30,384 nucleotides of DNA from positions 1 through 30,384 of the forward strand of contig JADZDN010000048.1 in the NCBI GenBank assembly GCA_020851015.1, written 5' to 3'. Within the stretch, counting starts at the first letter, position 1. The number at the start of each line of letters is the position of its first letter. Shown piece by piece: positions 1 through 8,691 of this stretch. The DNA comes from Alphaproteobacteria bacterium (lineage in GTDB: Bacteria > Pseudomonadota > Alphaproteobacteria > JAEULC01). Position numbers and translations under genes: made by a program. The notes beneath the pieces were generated by a model. The model worked only from the letters and a program-made list of their open reading frames with translations. It was not told the DNA's origin and did no database searches.

Positions 1-498
1 GACCTGATGATCCACGACATCGACCTGGTGCTGAACATCGTCAAGTCGCCGGTGGCGCAGATCGACGCGATCGGCGTGCCGGTCCTGAGCGAGGCCGAGG
101 ACATCGCCAATGCGCGCATCCGCTTCGCCGACGGCTGCGTCGCCACCATCACCGCCAGCCGGGTGAGCTGGAAGACCGAGCGCACGATGCGCATCTTCCA
201 GCCCGATGCCTACATCGTGCTCGACCTGCACGCCAGCAAGCTGGCGGTCATGCGGCGCGTGATCGGCGGCGGCGAGGGCACCCTGCCCGAGCTGAAGCAG
301 GAAGAGCAGCTCTTCCAGCCGGTCGACAACCTGAAGCGCGAGATCGAAAGCTTCATGACCTGCATCGCCAGCGGCGGCGAGCCGCTGGTGACCGCGACCG
401 ACGCAAGGCGGGCGCTGGACGCGGCGCTTCAGATCAGCCGGCAGCTCCAGGCCTGGCGCGACACCCTGTCCGAGCCCGCGGTCGCCGCGGCCCGCTGA
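1..498 (+). CDS. Gfo/Idh/MocA-family oxidoreductase, GnnA-like (3' part only)
   Basis: The reading frame is already open at base 1, so the gene starts left of the window; about 165 C-terminal residues are present, including an in-frame Asp-Leu before the first Met. The opening Leu-Met-Ile-His-Asp-Ile-Asp stretch is the conserved substrate-side segment of the Gfo/Idh/MocA C-terminal alpha/beta domain, and the rest fits that domain (beta-strands, then the helix with the KREIES motif). The NAD-binding Rossmann half is missing from view. By resemblance and by the nearby lpxB and lpxD it is probably a UDP-N-acetylglucosamine 3-dehydrogenase of the GnnA type, which with an aminotransferase makes the 3-amino sugar of some lipid A. 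Another NAD-dependent sugar dehydrogenase cannot be excluded. It ends 24 bases before the convergent ABC ATPase gene. Confidence 0.8.
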   Translation, partial: DLMIHDIDLVLNIVKSPVAQIDAIGVPVLSEAEDIANARIRFADGCVATITASRVSWKTERTMRIFQPDAYIVLDLHASKLAVMRRVIGGGEGTLPELKQEEQLFQPVDNLKREIESFMTCIASGGEPLVTATDARRALDAALQISRQLQAWRDTLSEPAVAAAR

Positions 499-522
499 CG
501 CGGACGCGGGCGCGACGTCTTT

Positions 523-1228
<706 letters not shown>

Positions 1229-1236
<8 letters not shown>

Positions 1237-2458
1237 GGATCGCCACCACCGGATCGAGCTTGGCTGCCCGCAGCGCCGGGACGGCGGCGGCGGCCACGCC
1301 GGTGATCACCGCGATCAGCACGGCATTGACGAACAGCGACGGCTCGAGGATGAGCGGGAACAGCTCGCTGCCGTCCGGCTGGCGCAAATAGCCGTGCCAG
1401 ACGACGACGGCCGATCCCCCCGCCGCCGCGCCGACGACGGAGCCGAGGAAACCGAGCACGGCGCCCTGCAACAGGAATACCCGCAGGATCTGTCCTTGCG
1501 ACGTGCCCATCGCGCGCAGGATGCCGATGTCCTTCGAACGCTGAATGACGGAGACGATCAGCACGCTGGCTATCCCGAAGGCAACCGACAGACCCACGAA
1601 AACGCGGATCAGCGTATTGGAAGTCTGCTGCGCGTTGACGGCGGTGAAGAACTGCGCGTTGGTCTTGATCCAGCTGTCGGCCTCTACCCCCGTGGCGGCC
1701 TGGACCAGCTGGGCGATCTCCTCCGCCGCGTAGACGTCGGTTACCGTCAGGTCGACGGTCGTCACGCCGCCGACGATGTTCGACAGCGCCTGCGCCGTGC
1801 GGAGGGCGACATAGGCCGTGCGCTGGTTGGCGCCCTTGTTTCCGAGATCGAAGATGCCGGTAATGGTGAGCGCGCGCGACGATCCGGTCGCCGTCGTGAC
1901 GTTGATCTTGTCGCCGAGCGTGACCCCCAGATCCTTCGCCAGCTCGATGCCCACAAGGATGTCATCGGTCAGAACGCGGGGCTGGCCACTGACGATATAG
2001 TCGGGAATGCGGACGATCCGGAAATAGGCTTCCGGGTCGATGCCGACCAGGCTGACCGAGCGGTTGGCGTCGCCCCTGACCGCGAGCGCCGAGGCGGTCA
2101 TCGTCGGCGAGACGGTGACAATCTCGGGCCATTCGCCGAGTTGGGCCCTGATCTTCTGCCACTGGTCGATCGACCGGATGCGCTGGGCCGGCCGCTGGAC
2201 GATGGACTCCACCACGCGGCCAGGCGCTCGGCCGCGCAGCGGGCGCGCAACCTCTTCGGCTGGAATCAACTGGATATGCGGCTGCGAGGTCAGCACCCGC
2301 TTGATGAAGTTTGCCTGCAGGCTCGACAGCATGGCCGACATGAAGACGATGACCGAGACGCCGATCGCGACCGCCGTCACGATGAAGATCGTCTGCATCC
2401 GCCCTTCCTTGAGGAAACGCAGCGCCGCGATCCACTCGAATGGAGCCCAGCGGCTCAT
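1229..2458 (-). CDS. ABC transporter permease, FtsX/MacB-type
   Basis: A 409-residue inner-membrane permease. An N-terminal membrane segment (about residues 21-45) is followed by a large periplasmic MacB-PCD-like domain (about 50-275) and three C-terminal membrane segments, the FtsX/LolE/MacB topology. Near the third segment the cytoplasmic stretch [11 protein letters not shown] is a hallmark coupling helix of this family. The ATG at 2458 was chosen over a much longer upstream frame because it overlaps the stop codon of the adaptor gene (ATGA arrangement) and gives a normal N-terminus. It works with the ATPase downstream and the HlyD-like adaptor upstream. Such trios export lipoproteins, lipopeptides, macrolides or other envelope molecules; which one applies here is unknown. 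Confidence 0.93.
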
Positions 2459-3771
2459 GTCGCCGGCGCCACCTGCGCCCTGATCCGCGCGCCCTCCTTG
2501 ACCGTCGCCGTCGCCGGAAGGACCACGTCGCCGGGCGCGACCCCCTCCAGGATCTCCGCCTTGCCGATGCCGACGCGGCCGACCTTGACCGGCTGGCGCA
2601 CCGCCCGTCCGGCGGCGACCTTCATGACCCAGGGCCGCCCGGCCGCCACCCCGCGCAGGCTGCTCGCCGGCGCGACGAGCGCCTCGGGGTGCCGCGCCAC
2701 CTCGATGTCGGCCGAGATCGTCATGTCCTGGGACAGGTAGGCCGGGGCGTCCGGTACGCGCAGCTTCACCTCGACCGAGGCGCGCTGCAGGTCGACCCCC
2801 GGATTGATGTAGACGACCTCGGCCGCGAAGGAATCCTTGGGATAGGCATCCGCCGAGGCCAGCGCCTTCTGCCCGATCGCGATCAACCCCAGGTTCTTCT
2901 CGTCGATCTGGACCACAAGCTCGGTGTCGCCCGTGGGCGACAGCTTCATCAGCACGTCGGCGGGCTGCACGACGTTGCCGCGCTCGACATTGCGCGCGAT
3001 CAGTATCCCGTCCCGCGGGGCCTTGATGACCGTATAGCCGAGCCGCGACCGCGCGGTCGCGAGCGCGGCCTCGGCCTGCCTCTGCTGCGTCTCCGCCATC
3101 ACATAGTCGCTGCCGCCGGGACGGTTGGTATAGACCTGGAACTCGGCGTTGCGCACCTGGGCGCGGGCGATGTCCAGCGTCTTGGTCGCATCGTCCAGCG
3201 CCGCCTTGGTGGCGTAGTCGTTCGCCGCCAGCTTGGCCGTGCGGTCGTAGGTCTGCTGCGCATTGACAAGCGTGGCCTTGGCTTGCCGCAGCGCCTCCTC
3301 GGCGGACGGCAGCACCAACTCGCGCATCTGCCGCAGGCGCGCCTCCGCCTGCGCGACCGCGCCTTCGGCCTGGACCACGGCGGCGCGCGCCTCGTAGTCG
3401 TCGAGCACGACCAGCGTGTCGCCGGTCCTGACCGTTTGCCCTTCGTCGACCGGTATGGCGGTGACGACGCCGATGATCTTGCTGCCGATATTGACGCGGA
3501 ACGGCGCCTGGACATGGCCGCTGGCCACGACGCTTTGCACGAACTCCGCGCGCACCACGACGTCGGCGTTGACGATCGGACCCAGCAGCATCGACGCGCC
3601 CAGGTACCACGCCGCGCCGCCGGCCACGGCGACCGCCAGCAACTGATACCGCCACCGCCACAGCCGCGCGCCCGCGTTCATCCACGCGGGCCGGTCACGG
3701 CCGGGCGTCGCCAGCTTGCCCTGCTGGCCCGCGCCGACGCCCGCGCCCTGGGGTTGGTCAAAACCGTGCAT
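2455..3771 (-). CDS. HlyD/MacA-type periplasmic adaptor protein
   Basis: A 438-residue membrane-fusion protein. An N-terminal anchor (roughly residues 40-62) is followed by a beta-barrel/lipoyl half-motif, a long alpha-helical hairpin rich in Ala, Gln and Arg (about 115-230), the second lipoyl half and a C-terminal beta domain. This is the usual adaptor order. It would link the inner-membrane permease to an outer-membrane channel. The ATG at 3771 is preceded by GGAG at good spacing; a GTG 60 bases further up has no comparable site. No TolC-like gene lies in the window, so the outer channel must be encoded elsewhere. It is the first gene of the operon and its stop overlaps the permease start. 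Confidence 0.9.
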   Translation of the reverse strand: MHGFDQPQGAGVGAGQQGKLATPGRDRPAWMNAGARLWRWRYQLLAVAVAGGAAWYLGASMLLGPIVNADVVVRAEFVQSVVASGHVQAPFRVNIGSKIIGVVTAIPVDEGQTVRTGDTLVVLDDYEARAAVVQAEGAVAQAEARLRQMRELVLPSAEEALRQAKATLVNAQQTYDRTAKLAANDYATKAALDDATKTLDIARAQVRNAEFQVYTNRPGGSDYVMAETQQRQAEAALATARSRLGYTVIKAPRDGILIARNVERGNVVQPADVLMKLSPTGDTELVVQIDEKNLGLIAIGQKALASADAYPKDSFAAEVVYINPGVDLQRASVEVKLRVPDAPAYLSQDMTISADIEVARHPEALVAPASSLRGVAAGRPWVMKVAAGRAVRQPVKVGRVGIGKAEILEGVAPGDVVLPATATVKEGARIRAQVAPAT

Positions 3772-3878
3772 GACGACTCCAACCCAGCCATCGAGAATTG
3801 GACGGAACGGCGGCCGCGACCCTAGGTGCACGGAACGCCTTCCATGCTTCCCGTACTGGCTTTTCGGCGCGCTGCGAT

Positions 3879-3892
3879 ATGACCTAGATCAA
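3879..3892. promoter_or_regulatory. FNR/FixK-like box upstream of the export operon
   Basis: The sequence ATGACCTAGATCAA matches the FNR/FixK/Dnr pattern TTGAY-N4-RTCAA at nine of ten defined positions; only the first T is A. It lies about 110 bases upstream of the adaptor start, in the 165-base gap after the ketosynthase gene. A TTGATT just upstream on the minus strand could be part of a promoter. Control by a CRP/FNR-family regulator, and hence by oxygen or nitric oxide, is inference from the motif alone. Confidence 0.45.
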
Positions 3893-3936
3893 AACCAGTA
3901 AAATCAAGCGTTTGTACGGTCCTGCTGATACCGCGG

Positions 3937-5151
3937 TCAGTCCACGCGCCGCAGCGCCAGCACCGCGTTCAACCCGCCAAACGCGAACGAGTTGCTCAGC
4001 GCGGCCTTGACCTTTGCCGGGCGCGCCTCGTTGGGGACATAGTCGAGGTCGCAGGCCGGATCGGGCCGCTGGTAATTGGCGGTCGGCGGAATGACGCCGT
4101 CCTTGACCGCCATCGCCGCCGCGACCAGCTCGATCGCGCCGGCGCCGCCCAGCGCGTGGCCGTGCATCGACTTGGTCGAGCTGATCATCAGCTTTGCCGC
4201 GTGATCGCCAAATGCACGCTTGATCGCCTTGGTCTCGGTCGCGTCATTGGCGAGCGTGCCGGTGCCATGCGCGTTGATGTAGCCGACCTCGACCGGATCG
4301 ATGCCGCCGTCGGCCAGCGCCTTGGTCATCGCCCCCGCCGCGCCGAGATCGGACGGCATCACGATGTCGCCAGCGTCCGCGGTCATGCCGAATCCCGCCA
4401 ACTCGCAGATGATGGGCGCGCCGCGCGCCTTGGCGTCGTCCAACCGCTCCAACACCGCGACCCCCGCCCCCTCCCCCAGCACCATGCCCCGGCGGCCGCC
4501 GCTGAAGGGCCGGCAGGTGTCCGGCGCCAGTACGCGCAGCGCCTCCCAAGCCTTCAGCGTACCGAACGTGACGCAGGCCTCGCTGCCGCCGCCCAGCGCG
4601 GCGCGCGCCCGGCCGCTCTTGACCATCCAGAACGCCTCGCCGATCGCGTGGTTGGCCGAGGAGCAGGCGCTTGACACGGCGAAGGACGGGCCGGTGATGC
4701 CGAACTCCATCGTCACGTGGCTGGCCGCGGCGCTGACCATCATGCGCGGGATGGTCAGCGGAATCTGGCGCGAGGAGCCATTGCCGCCATGCAGGCGCGC
4801 ATAGGCTTCCTCGAGCGTGTTCATGCCGCCGGCGCCGGTGCCGATGATCACCGCCGTATCCGGGCCCAGCGCGCCGTCGAACTTGATGCCGGACGCAGCC
4901 ACGGCCTGGCGCGCCGCCACCAAGGTGAACTGGGAGAAGCGGTCGAGAAGCACCAGCCGCTTCTCCTCGAAGTGCTTCGCCGGGTCGAAGTCCTTGACCT
5001 CCGCCGCGATCTTGATGTTGAGCTTGTCGTGCGGCACCGCAATGGCGGGTCCGATGCCGCTGCGCCCCTGCTTCAACGCGCCCCAGAACGAGGCTACGTC
5101 GTTGCCCAGCGCCGCGATGCAGCCCAGGCCCGTGATGGCGACGCGGTGCAT
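3937..5151 (-). CDS. Beta-ketoacyl-ACP synthase, FabF/NodE-like
   Basis: A 404-residue condensing enzyme that extends an ACP-bound acyl chain by two carbons from malonyl-ACP. The Cys-His-His triad is visible: Cys163 in SSACSSAN, His in NAHGTGT, and His in KSMHGHALGG. The length is that of FabF-like KAS II. The Cys context (SACSS rather than TACA) and the N-terminus resemble the NodE-like side group that works with a private ACP. It starts 19 bases after the stop of the ACP gene and follows lpxD, so all three are probably co-transcribed. This suggests synthesis of a special acyl chain for lipid A or another envelope lipid. A second housekeeping FabF is expected elsewhere in the genome. Confidence 0.92.
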   Translation of the reverse strand: MHRVAITGLGCIAALGNDVASFWGALKQGRSGIGPAIAVPHDKLNIKIAAEVKDFDPAKHFEEKRLVLLDRFSQFTLVAARQAVAASGIKFDGALGPDTAVIIGTGAGGMNTLEEAYARLHGGNGSSRQIPLTIPRMMVSAAASHVTMEFGITGPSFAVSSACSSANHAIGEAFWMVKSGRARAALGGGSEACVTFGTLKAWEALRVLAPDTCRPFSGGRRGMVLGEGAGVAVLERLDDAKARGAPIICELAGFGMTADAGDIVMPSDLGAAGAMTKALADGGIDPVEVGYINAHGTGTLANDATETKAIKRAFGDHAAKLMISSTKSMHGHALGGAGAIELVAAAMAVKDGVIPPTANYQRPDPACDLDYVPNEARPAKVKAALSNSFAFGGLNAVLALRRVD

Positions 5152-5170
5152 CCTGCGTTGTTCCCGCGGA

Positions 5171-5437
5171 TCAGGACTTGCTGGGGGCTTCGGCCTGCTT
5201 CTCGGCGATCAGGCGGTTCACGCCGTTGACCACGTCGCGCAGCGTGTCGAGCTTGTAGGCCTCGTCGTTGTACGGCACGTAGACATCGAACTCGTCCTCG
5301 ATCGCGAAGAGAATCTGCACGAGGTCGAGCGACTCGATCTTCAGCTCCTGCAGGCGCGTGTCCAAGGTCAACTTGTCGCGTTCGAGCTTCGCCTCCTTGG
5401 CGATGATGTCGATGATGCGATCCGCGATTTCCGCCAT
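5171..5437 (-). CDS. Acyl carrier protein, specialised
   Basis: An 88-residue acidic four-helix carrier. The 4'-phosphopantetheine attachment site is Ser36 in the helix-II motif KIESLDLVQI, where Glu-Ser-Leu replaces the DSL of housekeeping AcpP. This and the following FAIEDEFDV mark a divergent ACP, as seen in carriers dedicated to special fatty acids (for example the AcpXL and NodF types). It is not close enough to call either of these. The ATG at 5437 was chosen; a TTG at 5464 would add nine residues and overlap the lpxD stop. It lies 23 bases after lpxD and 19 bases before the ketosynthase, and is the likely private partner of that enzyme and a possible acyl donor for LpxD. Confidence 0.88.
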   Translation of the reverse strand: MAEIADRIIDIIAKEAKLERDKLTLDTRLQELKIESLDLVQILFAIEDEFDVYVPYNDEAYKLDTLRDVVNGVNRLIAEKQAEAPSKS

Positions 5438-5460
5438 TTTCGGAAAGGCCCCTGTTCGTT

Positions 5461-6606
5461 TCAACCGCCGCGCGCCGAATCGAGGCGCCGCTCCAATGCC
5501 GTCAGCCGCTTGCCGATGCCGACGAACTCCTTCAGCAGCCGCGGCAGCCGCATCAGCCCCATCCGTTCCTGCAGCTTTTCCGCCACCGGTCCAGCCGGGT
5601 AGCCCAGATAGACCACGCCGGCGGGCACGTCCTGTCCGACCGCGGCGGCGGCGCCCACCAGCGCGTCGTCGCCGATCGACACGTGGTCGGCGACGCCGAC
5701 CTGGCCGCCCAGGACGACCCGATTGCCGATGCGCGCGCTGCCGGATATCCCCACTTGTGCCGCGATCAGGCAGTTCTCTCCCACCGCGCAGTTATGCGCG
5801 ATCTGCACCTGGTTGTCGATCTTGGCCCCGCGGCGAATGACGGTCGCGCCGAACGTGGCGCGATCGACCGTGGTGCATGCGCCGATCTCGACATCGTCCT
5901 CGATCACGACGGTGCCGAGCGAGTGGATCTTCAAGATCACGTCATTGCGCCCCACCACCGCGTGGCTGGTGACGGTAAGCTGCATCTCCGCCGGGCCGGG
6001 TTCGGGCGTCACGAAGCTGAAGCCGTCCGCCCCCAGGCAGGCGTTGGCATGCAGAATCACCCGGTTGCCGACCTGGACCCGCGCGCCGATCCGCACGCCG
6101 GAATGCAGCACGCAGTCCTCGCCCACCTCCGCATCGGCCTCGACGCTGGCCTGCGGCATCACGATCGTGCGGGCGCCGATCCGCGCCCCGGGTCCGACAT
6201 AGGCAAGCGCCCCGATCGAAGCGCCGGGCGCCACCGCCGCGCTGGGATCGACCGCCGCCCGGGGATGCACGCCCGGCGTCGCCGCGGGTGGCGGCGCGAA
6301 CAGACGGGTCAGGGTGGACAACGCCACCCGCCCGCGCTTGACCGCGATCCAGCCGGCCAGTCCGGCGAGCGCCTCGGCCGGCGCTTCCTCGGCCACCACG
6401 GCGGCACGCGCCTTGGTCTGGGAGAGGTGCTTCAGCGCAGCCGGCTCGACCGCCAGCGCGATCTGTTCGGCCGTTGCCCGGGCGGGATGATCGAGACCGC
6501 GCACCCGCAACCCCGCCTCGCCGTGGACCGCCGCGTCCAACGCCTGGGCAAGATCACCCAGCGTATGCCACGCAGCCCCGGCCCGGTCTTGCATTGCCCC
6601 TTGCAT
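5461..6606 (-). CDS. lpxD: UDP-3-O-acylglucosamine N-acyltransferase LpxD
   Basis: This cytoplasmic enzyme transfers a 3-hydroxyacyl chain from ACP to the 2-amino group of UDP-3-O-acyl-glucosamine, the third step of lipid A synthesis. The protein (about 381 residues) has the LpxD layout: an N-terminal uridine-binding domain, then from about residue 100 a left-handed beta-helix of many [LIV]-G-x4 hexapeptides, then a C-terminal helical extension. The catalytic His is expected in the [12 protein letters not shown] stretch. The ATG at 6606 is used; a TTG at 6621 and an ATG at 6594 are alternatives. It is not next to fabZ and lpxA, its usual partners, but sits between lpxB and an ACP/ketosynthase pair. 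It may therefore be a second LpxD with its own acyl supply. Confidence 0.9.
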   Translation of the reverse strand: MQGAMQDRAGAAWHTLGDLAQALDAAVHGEAGLRVRGLDHPARATAEQIALAVEPAALKHLSQTKARAAVVAEEAPAEALAGLAGWIAVKRGRVALSTLTRLFAPPPAATPGVHPRAAVDPSAAVAPGASIGALAYVGPGARIGARTIVMPQASVEADAEVGEDCVLHSGVRIGARVQVGNRVILHANACLGADGFSFVTPEPGPAEMQLTVTSHAVVGRNDVILKIHSLGTVVIEDDVEIGACTTVDRATFGATVIRRGAKIDNQVQIAHNCAVGENCLIAAQVGISGSARIGNRVVLGGQVGVADHVSIGDDALVGAAAAVGQDVPAGVVYLGYPAGPVAEKLQERMGLMRLPRLLKEFVGIGKRLTALERRLDSARGG

Positions 6607-6669
6607 CCCCTTGTCCGGCAATGGGTTGGACCCTAAACGGCCGCCGCGACGCGGCAGCCCGATGCGGCG

Positions 6670-6698
6670 GTTCTAGCATGATTGCCAGGGCGGACCAA
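6670..6698 (-). promoter_or_regulatory. Possible promoter before lpxD
   Basis: On the minus strand TTGGTC (6693-6698) and TAGAAC (6670-6675) are separated by 17 bases, in the 111-base gap between lpxB and lpxD. Both hexamers are imperfect. If used, it would let the lpxD-ACP-ketosynthase trio be transcribed separately from lpxB. Confidence 0.3.
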
Positions 6699-6717
6699 CC
6701 GGCGCGCCCGCGGCCGT

Positions 6718-7863
6718 CTAGTCCTTCAGGTATTCCAGCACCACCTCGGCCGCGCGCCGCGTTGGCGCCAGGCCCGCATCGAGTTGCGCCACGGCCTCGG
6801 CATAGGCTTGGGTTTGCGCCGCCCGCCGACCAGGATCGTCCAGCAGCCGCCGGCAGGCCTCGGCCAGCCGGTCGGGCCGGCATTCGGTCTGCAGGCGCTC
6901 ATCCACCACCGGACGGTCGAGCACCAGGTTGACGATGGTGGCGTAGCGCGCCTGCGCCATCAGCAGGACCGCCAGATAGGACAGCCAGTTGCCGCGATAG
7001 GTGACGACCATCGGCACGCCGGCCAGGGCAAGTTCGACCGAAACCGTGCCGGACACGGCCAGGGCCGCGTCGCTGGCGGCCATGGCGCCAAACCGCTCGG
7101 CGTCGCCTTCGACCACGATCGCGCTTCCGGGCCAGCGCTCCGCCGCCGCCCGCACCGTGGCGGCAACCGGCTCGATGGTGGGCACCACGACGCGCAGGCC
7201 GGGCATCGAGGCCCGCAGCAGGCCCAGTGCCGCCGCGAAGATCGGCAAGGCCCAGGCGATCTCGCTGCGCCGGCTGCCGGGCAGCACGCATAGCAGGAGT
7301 TCACCTGGTCCGATGGCGTGGCGCGCGCGGAACGCCGCGCCGTCGCCCTTGGCGGCATCCGATTCGGTCGCGGGGTGACCGATAAAGGTGGCGCGCGCGC
7401 CGTAGCGGGCGAAAAAGCGCGGCTCGAACGGCAGGATGACCAGCAGGCGGTCGAAATACCGCGCCATCTTGCGCGCCCGCCACGGCCAGTAAGCCCAGAC
7501 CTGCGGCGCTTTGTACTGCACGATCGGGATGCCCGATCCTTTCAGCCGCCGCGCGACGCCGCGCGCGAATCCGCTGGCGTCGATGAACAGCACCACGCGC
7601 GGCCGGAGGGCGCGGATACGCCTGGCGGTCTCGCCCATGCGGCGCAGCAGGCCGGGTATATGCGGGATGACCGAGGTCAGCCCGACCAGCGACAGTTCCT
7701 CCATCGGAAACAGGGTTGCCAGTCCTTCGGCCTGCATGCGCGGCCCGCCGATTCCGGCGAACGCGATGTCGGGGCGCTTCTCGCGGAGCATGGCCATCAG
7801 CCGGCCGCCGATCTGATCGCCCGAAGGCTCGCCCGCGACCACGAAGACAAGCGGCGGCGTCAC
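6718..7863 (-). CDS. lpxB: Lipid-A-disaccharide synthase LpxB
   Basis: A peripheral inner-membrane GT19 glycosyltransferase that joins UDP-2,3-diacylglucosamine and lipid X to give the lipid A disaccharide. The 381-residue length is typical. Visible family motifs are VVAGEPSGD near the N-terminus, FIDASGF, the QVWAYWPWR stretch, LPGSRRSEI, and the SGTVSVELAL nucleotide-binding segment near the C-terminus. The start is GTG at 7863, with AGGGA seven bases upstream. The frame stays open for 120 more codons, but that part does not resemble LpxB and overlaps a better small gene. The GTG overlaps the stop of the 55-residue gene before it (GTGA), so translation of the two is probably coupled. LpxD follows on the same strand. 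Confidence 0.95.
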   Translation of the reverse strand: MTPPLVFVVAGEPSGDQIGGRLMAMLREKRPDIAFAGIGGPRMQAEGLATLFPMEELSLVGLTSVIPHIPGLLRRMGETARRIRALRPRVVLFIDASGFARGVARRLKGSGIPIVQYKAPQVWAYWPWRARKMARYFDRLLVILPFEPRFFARYGARATFIGHPATESDAAKGDGAAFRARHAIGPGELLLCVLPGSRRSEIAWALPIFAAALGLLRASMPGLRVVVPTIEPVAATVRAAAERWPGSAIVVEGDAERFGAMAASDAALAVSGTVSVELALAGVPMVVTYRGNWLSYLAVLLMAQARYATIVNLVLDRPVVDERLQTECRPDRLAEACRRLLDDPGRRAAQTQAYAEAVAQLDAGLAPTRRAAEVVLEYLKD

Positions 7864-8027
7864 CGCCGGTCCCTGGTGTACCGCAGCGCCACGCAAAGAA
7901 ACTTCCAGATGAACCCGGTTTGGTCGGGATCGCTCCAGCGCACCAGCACCGGCCAGTATTCGATCTGCCACAGGAACGCGATCTGCGCCTCCCAGCGGCC
8001 GGTGCTGAGCGTCACGGTCAGGGCCAT
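7860..8027 (-). CDS. Small Trp-rich protein (55 residues) coupled to lpxB
   Basis: I do not recognise this protein. The ATG at 8027 is preceded by a near-ideal ribosome site (GAGGAGG, six bases upstream), better than that of most genes here. The frame runs 55 codons and its TGA overlaps the lpxB GTG by four bases, a classical coupling. The product has five tryptophans (residues 12, 20, 25, 31, 41), alternating hydrophobic stretches and a basic tail ending TRDRR. It has no signal peptide or clear membrane helix, so it may be a small folded or membrane-associated protein. Codon third positions are G/C-rich like the neighbours. By position it could modulate lipid A synthesis or simply lead the operon. 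The function is unknown. Confidence 0.75.
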   Translation of the reverse strand: MALTVTLSTGRWEAQIAFLWQIEYWPVLVRWSDPDQTGFIWKFLCVALRYTRDRR

Positions 8028-8074
8028 CGCCGCCTCCTCGCGCCGGCACCATAGCGGAAATGCCGCCGCCGTGT

Positions 8075-8119
8075 GAAAGCGCGCGCGGCTTTCGTGGCGC
8101 GGGAGGGTCTGTTAGGGTC
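8075..8119. repeat. Inverted and direct repeats in divergent promoter region
   Basis: Between the small gene (minus) and the membrane protein gene (plus) are GAAAGC and GCTTTC (8075-8093), separated by seven bases, and a direct repeat AGGGTC at 8104 and 8114, ten bases apart. The second AGGG may serve as the ribosome site of the plus-strand gene. Either repeat could bind a regulator, but both are short. Confidence 0.25.
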
Positions 8120-8127
8120 GCGGCCGC

Positions 8128-8691
8128 ATGGAACGTGAAGCCATAGCCCCGCAGGGCGCGCCCGCACGATGGGTCGCGATCGAGCCCGCCTTGGCCGTCG
8201 CGCATCCGCTTTACGGCATAAAGGGTCTGCACCTTGTGCTGCTGGCGGGTTTCGCCTGGTGCGGACTCAGCAGCCTGGCGCGGCTGGGGCTGCTCGCCTA
8301 CGGGCTGTCGCTCGGGCGCGGCGCGGGGTTGCGCCTGTCCGACATGGTCCTGACCTACATGCCGGTGGCCGACGCCGCGCTGGTGGTGCTGTTCGCCTGG
8401 CTGTTCGTCGCCGGATTGCGGCCGGGAACGCGCAGCTTCAGCGAGCTCGCGACGATCGGCTGCGGGCTCTACATTCTATACGTCGTGCCCTACGTCTTCG
8501 CCTTCCGCCACCTGACGGACACCGCGGCCTTCTCGCTGTCGGCGTGGCAGACCTATGTGCACTACGTCCTGCCCGTGGCATTCTGCCTGTGGGCGCTGGC
8601 CTACGTGAACCTGTCGCGCCGCGCGCGCGTGACCTTCGCCCACGAGGTCGCCGACGACGACCCTCACCGGTCGTTCCTCGGCGGCGCATAG
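8128..8691 (+). CDS. Four-helix inner-membrane protein of unknown function
   Basis: I do not recognise the family with certainty. The 187-residue product has four hydrophobic segments, at about residues 32-58, 75-97, 104-128 and 142-162. It has a short N-terminal cytoplasmic tail and a charged C-terminal tail ending in a His/Asp-rich stretch. The layout and an N-terminal segment reading PLYGIKGLHLVLL recall DUF2569-like small membrane proteins, but that is only a suggestion. The ATG has a modest AGGG ten bases upstream. Its 3' end overlaps the PAP2 phosphatase gene on the other strand by 28 bases. The neighbours suggest an envelope role, with no direct proof. Confidence 0.75.
   Translation: MEREAIAPQGAPARWVAIEPALAVAHPLYGIKGLHLVLLAGFAWCGLSSLARLGLLAYGLSLGRGAGLRLSDMVLTYMPVADAALVVLFAWLFVAGLRPGTRSFSELATIGCGLYILYVVPYVFAFRHLTDTAAFSLSAWQTYVHYVLPVAFCLWALAYVNLSRRARVTFAHEVADDDPHRSFLGGA

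Noticed and set aside
499..522. Possible terminator between the first two convergent genes
   Set aside because: Only a weak GACG/CGTC pairing before TTTT; too imperfect to call.
4156..5229. Plus-strand frames over the ketosynthase gene
   Set aside because: Arg/Ala-rich shadows opposite an enzyme with a complete Cys-His-His triad.
7864..8232. N-terminal extension of lpxB
   Set aside because: LpxB family N-terminus begins at the GTG at 7863, and the region encodes the 55-residue frame with a better ribosome site.
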